Source: RUG572 sp964386385 (GTDB lineage Bacteria; Verrucomicrobiota; Kiritimatiellia; RFP12; UBA1067). From it: DNA of 64,000 bases. A program made the translations under genes and the position numbers. This document shows, in pieces, positions 18,041 through 26,958 of the stretch. Where the stretch lies: positions 36,337 to 100,336 of the forward strand of contig CAYLRN010000011.1 of the NCBI GenBank assembly GCA_964386385.1. Direction: 5' to 3'. Position 1 is the stretch's first letter. Every line of letters starts with the position of its first letter. A model generated the notes under the pieces. It had not been told where the DNA came from, made no database searches, and saw only the letters and a list, made by a program, of their open reading frames with translations.

Positions 18041-18801
18041 ACGTCTCAAGGCGCAGTTTCTTCGGAACGCTGGCTGCGGGCACGGGCGGGATTGCCGTCG
18101 GCGCGGAGAAGGTCTTCGACGGCGGCATGGCCGACGTGACGGAGCCGGGCGTGCCGCGCAGGACGAACCGCGACGGCTCGCCGGCTCCGCTCGTCCCGCC
18201 GGGCGCGGGCGGCTACCGCAACTTCCGGACGCGCTGCGTCGGCTGCCAGCTGTGCGTTGCGGCGTGTCCGAACAACGTCCTGCGTCCGTCTGGCGGACGC
18301 CTTGCGCCGACGCCTGAGATGGGCTTCGAGAGGGGCTGGTGCCGCAGCGAGTGCACGCGTTGCGGCGAGGTGTGTCCGACCGGCGCGATCAGGCGCCTGG
18401 CGCGGGAGGAGAAGCTGAACGTCCACGTGGGCCACGCGATCTGGCACAAGGACGCCTGCCTCGCGGCGCAGAAGGGCGAGCGCTGCACGCTATGCGTCCG
18501 CCACTGCCCGGCGAAGGCGATCGTGCAGGTGAAACTGCGGCCGGACGACCCGAAGAGCCCGCTTGTGCCTGCGATCGACAAGCGCAAGTGCATCGGCTGC
18601 GGCGCCTGCGAGCATTTCTGCCCGGCGCGTCCGCTTCCCGGCATCACGGTCAAGGGCTTTGCGGAACATCGCGAAGTGCGGCCCATGACGCAGGCGGAGG
18701 CCGTCGCCGAGGCGCGCCGCCGCCTCGCGTCCGCGCCGACCGGCGATGCGCGCGATGCCGACGCCAGACGGCAGGCCCGCGCGTTTCTTGCAAAACTCTG
18801 A
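18037..18801 (+). CDS. NapG/MauM-like Tat-exported ferredoxin with four 4Fe-4S clusters
   Basis: A 254-residue protein whose start overlaps the preceding stop. SRRSFFGTLAAGTGG is a twin-arginine signal. Four cysteine groups follow: CVGCQLCVAACP, CRSECTRCGEVCP, CTLCVRHCP and CIGCGACEHFCP, which would hold four [4Fe-4S] clusters as in NapG. It is predicted periplasmic, receiving electrons from the NapH-like membrane partner. The C-terminal 40 residues are Ala/Arg rich and unmatched. It closes the three-gene operon; the 540 bases after it are non-coding. Confidence 0.85.
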   Translation: MNVSRRSFFGTLAAGTGGIAVGAEKVFDGGMADVTEPGVPRRTNRDGSPAPLVPPGAGGYRNFRTRCVGCQLCVAACPNNVLRPSGGRLAPTPEMGFERGWCRSECTRCGEVCPTGAIRRLAREEKLNVHVGHAIWHKDACLAAQKGERCTLCVRHCPAKAIVQVKLRPDDPKSPLVPAIDKRKCIGCGACEHFCPARPLPGITVKGFAEHREVRPMTQAEAVAEARRRLASAPTGDARDADARRQARAFLAKL

Positions 18802-18937
18802 TGGACGTTGCCGCCGCAGTCGCCGCATCATGGGCCGGCCCTGGCGCAGGGGTGGGGCTGATCCGGCGGGATTGGACGCCCCGACGCGCCGCCGTGGTTG
18901 TTTTGGCGTTCGCCTGTAGATGCGCATGCCATCATGG

Positions 18938-19097
18938 TAGGGCGCGGCGTCGGCTGCGCTGGCGTTCGTCTGCAGATCCGTATGTCATCCTGGTAGGGCG
19001 CGGCGTCTCGCCGCGCCGCATCGCTTTCCGCTGAACGCGCTGAAGCCCTGCGGGCGCTGAAGCGCGGAAATCGGGAGGGTCGCGCTCCTGCGCGACC
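18938..19097 (+). repeat. Palindromic repeat family, cluster 1
   Basis: A degenerate copy begins at 18938 and a good one at 18994 (TAGG, then stem arms GCGCGGCG / CGCCGCGC, then CGCATCG). The two lie in a tandemly duplicated block with shared flanks (GGCGTTCG, ATCATGG/ATCCTGG). A third hairpin at 19078-19097 has arms GGTCGCGC / GCGCGACC. The same element type recurs near 22.8, 34.9 and 50.0 kb, always between genes. Confidence 0.75.
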
Positions 19098-19132
19098 GAT
19101 GCGAGATGAAGTGGCTTGACCGGCCTGTAACG

Positions 19133-19146
19133 CCCCCCCCCCCCCC
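19133..19146 (+). repeat. Homopolymer of 14 C
   Basis: Fourteen consecutive C residues in the spacer, about 120 bases upstream of the promoter at 19267. Such runs are slippage-prone; alternatively its length may be an assembly artefact. Confidence 0.8.
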
Positions 19147-19266
19147 ATGCGAATGCGAAGGTCTTTGCCTTGGTCGATGTGAGGTTCCGGAACATCAGAG
19201 TTTTGCACCGTCTGCAGGGCGGGCGTCAGTTCCTTCAATTCCGCCGAATTTTCACGTCCACGTCTC

Positions 19267-19296
19267 TTGACGGGAGAAAAAAAAATGGATTATAAT
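19267..19296 (+). promoter_or_regulatory. Strong sigma-70 promoter of the 1144-residue secreted protein
   Basis: TTGACG (19267-19272), an 18-base spacer containing an A tract, and a perfect TATAAT (19291-19296), 47 bases before the start codon. Among the strongest promoter matches in the window. Confidence 0.8.
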
Positions 19297-19342
19297 ATGC
19301 CCCGTAGAATCGAATGGATTTTGATTTTGAAAGGTGGCAGCC

Positions 19343-22300
19343 ATGAAGGAAATCTTCTCGTCTCTTGCGGTCTGTCTGTGCCTGGCGGCGCAGGCGGGCG
19401 ACATCGCCGTCCGGAACTATGAAGTGGCGGACGTCGCCGCCACGAACGACGTCTCGCATTCCGGGGGCGTCTGGTTCGCGTCCCGCGGCGTGAGGATCGA
19501 GAAGGGTGGCATGGGCGACTGGGAGCTGTCGCCCGCGGCCGTGCAGACGCGATGCGACGTGCCTGTAGCCGTGCGCGAAGGGCGGCTGCGCATCGTCGAC
19601 GCGCCCGCGCCCGCGCTTGAGCGTCCCGACTGCCTTGGTCGCGCCGCCCTCTGGCTGGACGCCACGAAGTCCGAAACGCTTGAGATGGCGGAGGACGGCG
19701 TCGGCGTCGCCCGCTGGTACGACGTGCGCGAGAAGAAGGGCGACGACGGGCTCTGGACGACGAACCACTACTGCGCCGAGGCGAAGGTCAGCTTCTGCAC
19801 GAACCTGACGGACGAGGGCGTATGGGAGAAGTACGTGAACTATCCCGTCGTCAAGACGTACGACGAGCGGCCGGGGCTTGCGTACGTGGACTTCAACGGC
19901 CGTTCGTCGGGCACGTGGATGCGTCTCATGACGCCCGTGCGGACGGATCTCGCCGAACTGAACCGCATCCACCACGTCTTCGTCTGCGGCTTCATCGCGA
20001 ACACCTGGGGCTTCGTCCTCGGCGCGAACCCGAGCTCCACTATCTTCTGGCATCCGGGCAGCACGTCCGGCGACCTGTCGCCGATGTGGCATCCCAATTC
20101 CTCGTGGCCGACGATGTGGGCGGGGGCGTCGTACTGGAACGGCGAAGAGGTCGACGGCGCGTCGCGCGGCGCGACGAAGGGCGCCTATGCGTATGAATGG
20201 GCCGCGGCCCAGGGGACGGGCCGTTTCGGCAACTTCTTCAACGACCGCAATATCTGGAGCAATGCGAACGGCTGGCGCTGCGGCGGCGATTCCGTGGGCG
20301 AGGTCGTCGTGTTCACTAACCGCCTTTCAGAGCTCGAGCGCCAGCAGGTGGGCGAGTGGCTGGTGCGCAGATGGGCGGCGGAGGCGAGGCCTGGCTCGCT
20401 TGCCGTCACGGCCGCGCCCGGCGCGTCCGCCTCGCTGGCGTCGCAGTCGGCGGCGACGGTGGACGGCGCCGGTACGCTCGAAGTCGAGGGCGACGGTCTT
20501 CACGCCCTCTACTCGGCGACGAAGCCGTATCTTGGCGACACGCGCGTTGCGGCGTCGTCCGTGAAGCTCGCCTCGGTCGAGCCGACGCTGAAGGCGCTGC
20601 CGGGCGAGGCGCTGACGGTGGCGCGGGACGACTTCGAGGTGCTGTCCGTCGTCCGTTCGGAGGATGCCGGCCGCGCCGCGCAGGGCGCCGCCGCACTGAC
20701 GCTTTCCTCCGCGGCGTCGGTCCGCGTGGCGGCCCTCTCGGACGAAGTGAAGAAGCTCGGCGTGGACGGCGCGGGCGGAACGCTCATCCTCTCCGCCCCG
20801 CGGACTGCGGAGACGCCCCTGCGGCCGGCCTCCGATATTTACGCCGCGATGCCGAACGCCGACATGGAGGCGTGGCAGTCGGGCGACACGGCGAAATCGA
20901 CGGGAACGGCCGGGCAGACGCTCTTCGACTGGACGCTCGCGTCGCGTGACGGCGAATCGACCGCGCTCTACTTCGTCAACCTCGCGAACGCGCGGGCCGG
21001 CGGCGGACACTGGATGATCGACGGGGCGAGGAAGGCGACCTTCCTCTACGACGACTATCCGTTCCAGGGGAACGTGGTGATGGTCCTCAAGCAGGGATGC
21101 GTCGTCACGACGCCCGTGACGTTCCCGGCGGACGGCGACTACGAACTGACGTTCCTGACTGGCGGGCGCATGAACTACGACGGAAGCGACGTCTACGCGG
21201 GCGGATGGACGAAGATGTCGCTTGTCGACGCTGCGGGCGCGACGAACGAGATCGGCACTGCCCTCGCCTATGTGGAATGCTCCACGCGCCACCAGCGCTT
21301 CAAGGTGCGCGAAGTGAAGGCCGGCGCGTACACCTTCGTGCTCAACCACGCCGTCGGTTCGGGCGACGCGCACTCGATTTTCGACGACTTCAGATTCCGC
21401 CTCGTCACGGACGTCCCGTCGGAGACGGCGATTCCCCTGCCGAACGGCGACTTCGAGCGGGCGGACTTCACGTGGAATGGCCGCACAAAGCGCAGCGTCG
21501 GCAACGTGCCGGCGGCCTGGACGCTGGCGCAGTCGACGAACGCGACGCCGGACGTCTGCCTCGTCACGCGCGGCATGACGGACGTCTGCTACAAGGATTC
21601 CGATTCCGAATACGGCGGCATCCAGCTGGCGCTCTACGGCGACGGCGGGACGGCCACGAGCGCGGAGATGCTCGTTCCGGCAGGGACCTGGCGTCTCCGC
21701 TGCCGGGCCGGCAGCATGCTCTGCACTGAAAGCTCGGTCTACCGGTGGAACGGACTCAATCCGAACAGTGGCGATCGAATCCAGGCGTGGCTGGTGGATG
21801 ACGCGGGCGAGACTTCGCTTGGCGCGACGGCGAGCTGGAGGAATCCGGCGTTCCGCACCGTTACGTTCACGACGCCGTTCACGGTGGCGGAGCCGCGCCG
21901 CGTCCGCTTCAAGATTAGCCAGGTCCTTTCCGGATCGGGGAACAACATCCCCTGCGCCCTCGTGGACGACTTCGAACTCGTTCGCGTCGACGACGGCGAA
22001 CTCGTCGTGAACGGGACGTTCGCGGACGAAAGCGGCTGGACGCTGAAGTCCATCAGGGACGGCAGCGAATATACGGCGCATTCAATCGTTGCCGTCTGGG
22101 GCCCATGCCGGCTGGTGGGCGATCTTCCGGGGCAGTTCCCCTACGGCGTGAACTACGGCCTCGGCGCGCGGTCGCTCGACATGTGCCAGTGCGGCACGGC
22201 CACGCAGCCGATGACGTTCCCGGAGGCCGGGACATACCGCCTTGAGTTCTCGGCGCGCTCGCGCGTCTGGGTCAGCTCGAATGGCGGGCATTCCCTCACC

Positions 22301-22777
22301 TATTCCGGCAACCAGGCGTCGTTCTTCCTCGTTGACGACGCGGGCGTGACGAACGAGATCTACAGGACGCCCAGCCTCACGTCCTCGAACTTCGTCTTCC
22401 GCACCGCGCTCTTCACCGTTCCGAAGGCGGGAACGTACACGTTCGGCGTCCTCTCGCTCAACGGCCTCCCGCTTGACGACGGCACGTACCTCAAGGTCGG
22501 GCGCTCGGCGACGGACGTGGAGCTGTTCATCGACCAGATAAGCGTGAGGAAGGCCGCGGAGGACATGCTTCCCGATCTGCCGGAGAAACTTGAACTCGAC
22601 CTCGCCAGGGGCGTGAAGCTGCGCCTGGACTACGCGGGCACGATGGAACTGGACACGCTGCGCCTGAACGGCGTATCGACGGCAGGACTGATCGACGCCT
22701 CGCATCCGTCCGGCCTCGTCTGCGGCACGGGCAGCCTCTACGTCCGCCCGAAGGCCACCGTCCTCCTCTTCCGCTGA
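19343..22777 (+). CDS. Large secreted modular beta-sandwich protein, function unknown
   Basis: A 1144-residue secreted protein. I chose the ATG at 19343, eight bases after AAAGG, over an in-frame GTG at 19334. The signal peptide ends near LCLAAQAG. Residues about 95-350 contain a LamG-like segment (ALWLDATKSETL, WYDVREKK, YVDFNGRSSGTW). The second half holds at least three related beta-sandwich modules that begin with PNGDFE or NGTFADESGW and carry 'FPADGDYELTF / FPEAGTYRLEF / TVPKAGTYTFGV' strands, like carbohydrate-binding jelly rolls. No catalytic pair is visible. It resembles the large surface proteins common in Lentisphaerota and Kiritimatiellota. It is monocistronic with a near-perfect promoter, so probably abundant. 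Function unknown. Confidence 0.8.
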   Translation: MKEIFSSLAVCLCLAAQAGDIAVRNYEVADVAATNDVSHSGGVWFASRGVRIEKGGMGDWELSPAAVQTRCDVPVAVREGRLRIVDAPAPALERPDCLGRAALWLDATKSETLEMAEDGVGVARWYDVREKKGDDGLWTTNHYCAEAKVSFCTNLTDEGVWEKYVNYPVVKTYDERPGLAYVDFNGRSSGTWMRLMTPVRTDLAELNRIHHVFVCGFIANTWGFVLGANPSSTIFWHPGSTSGDLSPMWHPNSSWPTMWAGASYWNGEEVDGASRGATKGAYAYEWAAAQGTGRFGNFFNDRNIWSNANGWRCGGDSVGEVVVFTNRLSELERQQVGEWLVRRWAAEARPGSLAVTAAPGASASLASQSAATVDGAGTLEVEGDGLHALYSATKPYLGDTRVAASSVKLASVEPTLKALPGEALTVARDDFEVLSVVRSEDAGRAAQGAAALTLSSAASVRVAALSDEVKKLGVDGAGGTLILSAPRTAETPLRPASDIYAAMPNADMEAWQSGDTAKSTGTAGQTLFDWTLASRDGESTALYFVNLANARAGGGHWMIDGARKATFLYDDYPFQGNVVMVLKQGCVVTTPVTFPADGDYELTFLTGGRMNYDGSDVYAGGWTKMSLVDAAGATNEIGTALAYVECSTRHQRFKVREVKAGAYTFVLNHAVGSGDAHSIFDDFRFRLVTDVPSETAIPLPNGDFERADFTWNGRTKRSVGNVPAAWTLAQSTNATPDVCLVTRGMTDVCYKDSDSEYGGIQLALYGDGGTATSAEMLVPAGTWRLRCRAGSMLCTESSVYRWNGLNPNSGDRIQAWLVDDAGETSLGATASWRNPAFRTVTFTTPFTVAEPRRVRFKISQVLSGSGNNIPCALVDDFELVRVDDGELVVNGTFADESGWTLKSIRDGSEYTAHSIVAVWGPCRLVGDLPGQFPYGVNYGLGARSLDMCQCGTATQPMTFPEAGTYRLEFSARSRVWVSSNGGHSLTYSGNQASFFLVDDAGVTNEIYRTPSLTSSNFVFRTALFTVPKAGTYTFGVLSLNGLPLDDGTYLKVGRSATDVELFIDQISVRKAAEDMLPDLPEKLELDLARGVKLRLDYAGTMELDTLRLNGVSTAGLIDASHPSGLVCGTGSLYVRPKATVLLFR

Positions 22778-22817
22778 CGCCGCGAGCAGGGCAACCCCCG
22801 CTGCGTCCTCCACCTCG

Positions 22818-22987
22818 CAGGGCGCGATGTCCCGTTGCGCCGCATCGGCGCTGCACTGCACTGCCATTGTGCCGCTTTACCGGTAGGGCGCGACGTCCCG
22901 TCGCGCCGCATCGGCGCTGCACTGCACTGCACTGCCATTGCGCCGCTTCACCGGCAGGGCGCGACGTCCCGTCGCGCCGCATCGGCG
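22818..22987 (+). repeat. Palindromic repeat family, cluster 2 (three tandem copies)
   Basis: Three copies start at 22818, 22884 and 22955. Each reads C/TAGG, stem arms GCGCGAYG / CGTYGCGC around TCC, then CGCATCGGCG. They are separated by spacers that are themselves repeats, differing in the number of CTGCA units (two versus three) and a few substitutions, so the period is 66 then 71 bases. It fills the spacer between the large secreted protein and the phosphoesterase promoter. Confidence 0.85.
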
Positions 22988-23000
22988 CTGCGGACGGCAG

Positions 23001-23030
23001 TTGACAGTTCTGCGGAATTTGTGCTAACTT
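23001..23030 (+). promoter_or_regulatory. Promoter of the phosphoesterase gene
   Basis: Consensus TTGACA (23001-23006), an 18-base spacer, and TAACTT (23025-23030) preceded by TGC, an extended -10 element. It begins 13 bases after the last palindromic repeat. Confidence 0.6.
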
Positions 23031-23088
23031 GTCCGAAAAGGCATTTTGTGGATTCTCGCTCCATTTAAAGAAGAAAGGAAGTACGCAC

Positions 23089-24489
23089 ATGAATCTTTCA
23101 CGCAGGTGTTTCATCGGCACGGCGCTGGGCGCCGCGGCCGGCTGCCGCACGTCGTCGCTCTTCGGCGGCAGGCCGGAGCTGGCGTTCGGCGTCGTGAGCG
23201 ACATCCACGTCACGACGCGCGCGTCGACGCGGCTCTTCGAGAAGTCGCTGCGCTATTTCGATTCGCGCGGCGCGGACGCCGTGATGGTGCCGGGCGACCT
23301 CACCGACTGGGGCGACGTCGCCGCGCTGCGGCACGTGGCCGACGCCTGGAACCGCGTCTTCCCGAACTGCCGCGCCGCCGACGGCCGCAAGGTCGCGCGC
23401 CTTTTCGTCTCCGGCAACCACGACTTCGAGGGCTGGGGCTATGGCGACATGGCGGTCGAGCGCAAGGTCAACGCCTGCGACGGCGGCCCCAACATCGTCA
23501 AGGCCCCTGGCGGGATGCCGGCCGTCTGGAAGGAGGTCTTCGGCGAGGACTACTCCCCGATCCAGCGCAGGACCGTGAAGGGCTACGACTTCCTCTGCGT
23601 CCACTGGGGCGCGGACAGGCAGATGGCGGACTGGATGGCGAAGAACGCGGCGGCGTTCAACGGGTCGAAGCCGTTCTTCCACTTCCAGCACCTCCCGGCC
23701 ACCGGCACGACGCCGGACGGCAGCGGATGGGCGGACGGCGGCAGCGCCTTCAAGGCGTTCCGCAGTTTCCCGAACGCCGTCGTATTCACCGGCCACTCGC
23801 ATCGTCCGTTCGCGGACGAGCGCATGATCTGGCAGGGCGAGTTCACGGCGATCGCCACGCCGTCGCTCTCCTACGCCTGCTTCGACAAGGTCTATGAAAA
23901 CGGCTCCGGACGGCGCGACGGCAACGAGACGAAGATCATGCCGATGCTGCCGGCGCGGCAGGAGCTGCGCGGCGGGCAGGGCTACTTCGTGTCCGTCTAC
24001 CTCGACCGCATCGTCGTCGAGCGCGTCGACCTGGAGGAGGACGGCGAGCAGGACGTATCCGCGTGGGTCTTCCCGATTTGCTCTTCCGAACGTCCGTACG
24101 CCTACGCGCCGCGCGCCGCGTCGCAGGCCGCTCCGGAATTCCCGGCCGGCGCCGACGTGCGCGTCGAGACGCGCAACACGGAGAACCGGCAGGGCAAGTG
24201 GGCGATCGCGCTCCATTGCGACTTCCCGTCCGCCATCCCGCCGAAGGGTGTCCGCGTGCGCGACTACGAAATCCGCGTCACGCCGAAGGACGGCGGAAAG
24301 GAGAAGACGTTCCTCTTCCTCTCGCCCGCCTACCACCGCCTTGCGCGGTACGAGCCGGCGCGGCAGAAGTTCTGGTTCAACCCGGAAGGCCTGCCCGCGA
24401 AGGGGGACTGCGTGGTCGAAGTCCGCGCGCGCAACAGCTTCGGACGCGCTGGAAAGCCGATATCGGCCGTATTCCACCGCGGCGTCTGA
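23089..24489 (+). CDS. Exported calcineurin-like metallophosphoesterase
   Basis: A 466-residue protein. MNLSRRCFIGTALGAAAGC combines a twin-arginine motif with a lipobox-like Cys, so it may be an exported lipoprotein. The metal-binding motifs of the family are in order: SDIHV, GDLTDWGD, GNHDFEGW, and GHSHRPF, with FHFQHLP supplying a further His. These hold a dinuclear metal centre that hydrolyses phosphomono- or diesters. A C-terminal beta domain of about 130 residues (from about residue 340) is the extra domain found on many Verrucomicrobial members. SD AAGAAAGGAA. It is followed at 57 bases by the GH127 gene. Substrate unknown. Confidence 0.85.
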   Translation: MNLSRRCFIGTALGAAAGCRTSSLFGGRPELAFGVVSDIHVTTRASTRLFEKSLRYFDSRGADAVMVPGDLTDWGDVAALRHVADAWNRVFPNCRAADGRKVARLFVSGNHDFEGWGYGDMAVERKVNACDGGPNIVKAPGGMPAVWKEVFGEDYSPIQRRTVKGYDFLCVHWGADRQMADWMAKNAAAFNGSKPFFHFQHLPATGTTPDGSGWADGGSAFKAFRSFPNAVVFTGHSHRPFADERMIWQGEFTAIATPSLSYACFDKVYENGSGRRDGNETKIMPMLPARQELRGGQGYFVSVYLDRIVVERVDLEEDGEQDVSAWVFPICSSERPYAYAPRAASQAAPEFPAGADVRVETRNTENRQGKWAIALHCDFPSAIPPKGVRVRDYEIRVTPKDGGKEKTFLFLSPAYHRLARYEPARQKFWFNPEGLPAKGDCVVEVRARNSFGRAGKPISAVFHRGV

Positions 24490-24546
24490 CGTCGGCGTCC
24501 CATCGCAGTCCGCCGCGCGCGGCTCAACTGGAAGAAGGGTAGGAGC

Positions 24547-26616
24547 ATGAAGAGAATATGCTTGTTGGGATGTCTGCTTGTCGCGGGCGTCGGACTGTCG
24601 GCCGGATGGCCTGCTGTCCGTTCGTTCTCCACGGGAAGTCCGTCGCAGGGACATTCGTCTGGTCCCAAGGCGTATGGAAGCAGATTGCCGGGCAAGTCTT
24701 CGGCGAAGAAAGCGCATAAGCCTGCCGTCCAGCCTGCCGTGCAGGACGCCATGGAGAGCCCGAGTCTGCGCGACGTGTGCCTGAGGTCTGCGCCGGGGCG
24801 GAAGCTGGACGACTTCGCGTGGGAGCGGATGCTGTGCGAGTTCGCGCAGCGCGAGATCTTCGGCGAGGCGCGCGGCGCGTTCGAGCGGCGCGACGACGAC
24901 GTCCGGAAGGTCGACGGCAAGGCTCCGGGCGGCCTCTGGCGCGGCGAGTTCTGGGGCAAGCTGATGCTGGGCACGGCGCGGACAGCGGAGTACCTGGGGC
25001 GGCATGACCTGCTGAAGTTCGTGAAGGAGGAGTGCCATCGCATGATGGCGCTGCAGGACGTTGACGGCTACCTTGGCTCGTACGCCGACAGGGAGCTCGT
25101 CGGCGTACTCTCCCCGGAGCAGAAGGCCGCCGCTGCCAAGGCATACGGCTGGAACACCGTATGGAACATATGGAACCGCAAGTACGCGATGTGGGGGATG
25201 CTCGCCGCGTACAGGGCGACGCAGGACAGGGAGATCCTTGATTCCGTCGTCCGGCAGATGGACCAGCTGATTGGCATGATGCGCCGTCTCGACCTTCCGC
25301 TGTCCGCGACGGGACAGCCGGAGAAGGTCGGTCTGCCGTCGATGTCCATCCTCAAGCCGCTTCTCTGGCTCTACTCCGACACCGGCGACGCGAAGTACCT
25401 CGCCTACGCGAAGGAGATCGTCGCGGACTGGGACCGGGAGGACGGCGCCTGCCCCAACTTCCTCCGCAACGCCCATAACGGCAAGGACCTTTGGACATGG
25501 TATCCGGACGCCAATCGCTGGGCGAAGACGTACGAAATGCTCAGCTGCCTCGACGGGCTTCTCGAATACCACCGCGTGACCGGCGACAGGCGTTCGCTCG
25601 CCGCCGTAGTCGCCATTCGCGACAACCTCTGGAAGAGCGAGGCCAACCCGTTCGGCGGAATCGGCTACTGCGACCAGTGCTACGGCGCGGCGCGTCGGAT
25701 CAACGGCGTGAGCGAAGTGTGCGACGCAATCCACTGGATACGCCTCAACGTAGACCTCTTCCTGATCACGGGCGAGGACAGGTTTCTGGACACGGTGGAG
25801 ACGTGCTACTACAACAACTTCCTCGCAGGCGTCTACCGCGGCGGACAGTGGGGCGCCTTCGCCGTCCGCTCCCATGTGCGGCACCAGACGCAGTGGCAGT
25901 GCGGCTGCGCCTACAACCACTGCTGCGTGAACAACGTCCCGCGCACGTTCATGGACATGGCGGAGACGGCCGTCACGAAGGACCGGAAGGGCGTCTACCA
26001 CGTGAACTTCTATTCAGACGCGACGGTGGAAATGGACGGCGTCCGCTTCGAGGTGACGGGCGACTACCCGGTGGGCGACGTCGTGACGGTGCGCGTCTCG
26101 AAGAAGGACGCGCCTGTCGCGTTCCGCAGGCCGGAGTCGTGCCGCAGGATGGAGACCTCGTTCCGCTACGACGGCGACGCGCGCGTCTACTCCGTCAGGT
26201 TCGACATGCCGGTCAGGATCGTGGAGCGTCCGCTTCCGCCTGACACGCTGGCCGACGAGCCGTGGCACTGGATTCGCTCGCGCTACGCGACGGACGGCAA
26301 CCGGACCGTCAACCGCGACGTGAGCGCCAGCTTCCGCACGGCGCCAGCGGCAATGGTCTGGCGCGGGCCGCTCCTCCTCGCGAAGGCGAAGCGCGCCGGC
26401 GCGACCGCCGCCGAGATCGCCACGCCTGACACCGTGAACGGCCGCGGCTTCAAGGTCGACGCGACGCCCCTTGCGCGCGATGGCGTCTGGGGCGCCTGGC
26501 GCCTTGAGTTCACGAAGGACGGCGAAAGTCCGTTCACCGTCGACGTCTGCGACTTCCAGAGCGCGGCGGACGACCCGCTGCCAGAGGGGGCCGACGTCTT
26601 CTCCATCTGGTTTTAA
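24547..26616 (+). CDS. Secreted GH127 beta-L-arabinofuranosidase-like enzyme
   Basis: A 689-residue protein with a Sec signal (MKRICLLGCLLVAGVGLSAG), then a low-complexity Ser/Lys/Gly linker of about 45 residues, then an (alpha/alpha)6 barrel typical of DUF1680/GH127. The zinc-binding active-site set is visible: E390 and C392 in GVSEVCDAIHW, and C459-C460 in YNHCCVNNVPRTF. In this family one of these cysteines is the nucleophile of a retaining mechanism. Other family marks are WNIWNRKYAMWGMLAAY and DGYLGSY. It probably removes arabinofuranose from plant arabinans or hydroxyproline-linked glycans. Family call is strong; individual substrates within GH127/146 vary. Confidence 0.85.
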   Translation: MKRICLLGCLLVAGVGLSAGWPAVRSFSTGSPSQGHSSGPKAYGSRLPGKSSAKKAHKPAVQPAVQDAMESPSLRDVCLRSAPGRKLDDFAWERMLCEFAQREIFGEARGAFERRDDDVRKVDGKAPGGLWRGEFWGKLMLGTARTAEYLGRHDLLKFVKEECHRMMALQDVDGYLGSYADRELVGVLSPEQKAAAAKAYGWNTVWNIWNRKYAMWGMLAAYRATQDREILDSVVRQMDQLIGMMRRLDLPLSATGQPEKVGLPSMSILKPLLWLYSDTGDAKYLAYAKEIVADWDREDGACPNFLRNAHNGKDLWTWYPDANRWAKTYEMLSCLDGLLEYHRVTGDRRSLAAVVAIRDNLWKSEANPFGGIGYCDQCYGAARRINGVSEVCDAIHWIRLNVDLFLITGEDRFLDTVETCYYNNFLAGVYRGGQWGAFAVRSHVRHQTQWQCGCAYNHCCVNNVPRTFMDMAETAVTKDRKGVYHVNFYSDATVEMDGVRFEVTGDYPVGDVVTVRVSKKDAPVAFRRPESCRRMETSFRYDGDARVYSVRFDMPVRIVERPLPPDTLADEPWHWIRSRYATDGNRTVNRDVSASFRTAPAAMVWRGPLLLAKAKRAGATAAEIATPDTVNGRGFKVDATPLARDGVWGAWRLEFTKDGESPFTVDVCDFQSAADDPLPEGADVFSIWF

Positions 26617-26660
26617 CTCTCCCCCCTGCGTCCGCGACGGACGCGAAAGGAAATGCGACC

Positions 26661-26957
26661 ATGCTTGAAAAACAGATTTTCGAACCACAGGCCCGGCGGC
26701 CGAAGATAACGATCTGCGTCGGCTCCAGCTGCTTCGCGCGCGGAAACGGGAAGAACGTCGAGTTCGCGGAGAAGTACCTTGCGGCCCGCGGGCTGAAGGA
26801 CGCCGTCGACTTCGACATGGACGGCTGCCTCTGCATGAACGACTGCGCGGTGGGGCCGGTGGTGACGGTGGACGGCAAGGTCTACACGCACGTCGACGAG
26901 GGGCTGATGCGCGACATACTCGACGGGCTTTTCCCGGAAAAGGCGAAGGGAGGCTGA
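26661..26957 (+). CDS. Thioredoxin-like [2Fe-2S] ferredoxin, HndA/NuoE-type partner of hydrogenase
   Basis: A 98-residue cytoplasmic protein with the cysteine arrangement of thioredoxin-fold [2Fe-2S] ferredoxins: CVGSSC near residue 19 and CLCMNDC near residue 57. These small subunits pass electrons to hydrogenases and NADH-linked dehydrogenases. The next gene, starting after one base, encodes an [FeFe]-hydrogenase-like protein, and this pair is a recurrent unit in anaerobes with sensory hydrogenases. SD AAAGGAAA. It is too short to carry FMN or NADH domains, so it must work with a partner. Confidence 0.85.
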   Translation: MLEKQIFEPQARRPKITICVGSSCFARGNGKNVEFAEKYLAARGLKDAVDFDMDGCLCMNDCAVGPVVTVDGKVYTHVDEGLMRDILDGLFPEKAKGG

Positions 26958-26958
26958 A

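Larger units (their letters stand above)
18802..19266. other. Non-coding spacer with palindromic repeats and a C tract
   Basis: No credible gene. It contains two tandem copies of a roughly 56-base unit that includes the dispersed palindrome (about 18906-19020), a related palindrome at 19078-19097 and a run of 14 C at 19133-19146. Confidence 0.6.

Noticed and set aside
22818..22987. CRISPR-like array
   Set aside because: The regions between the palindromes are themselves repeats rather than unique spacers, there are only three units, and no cas genes are near.
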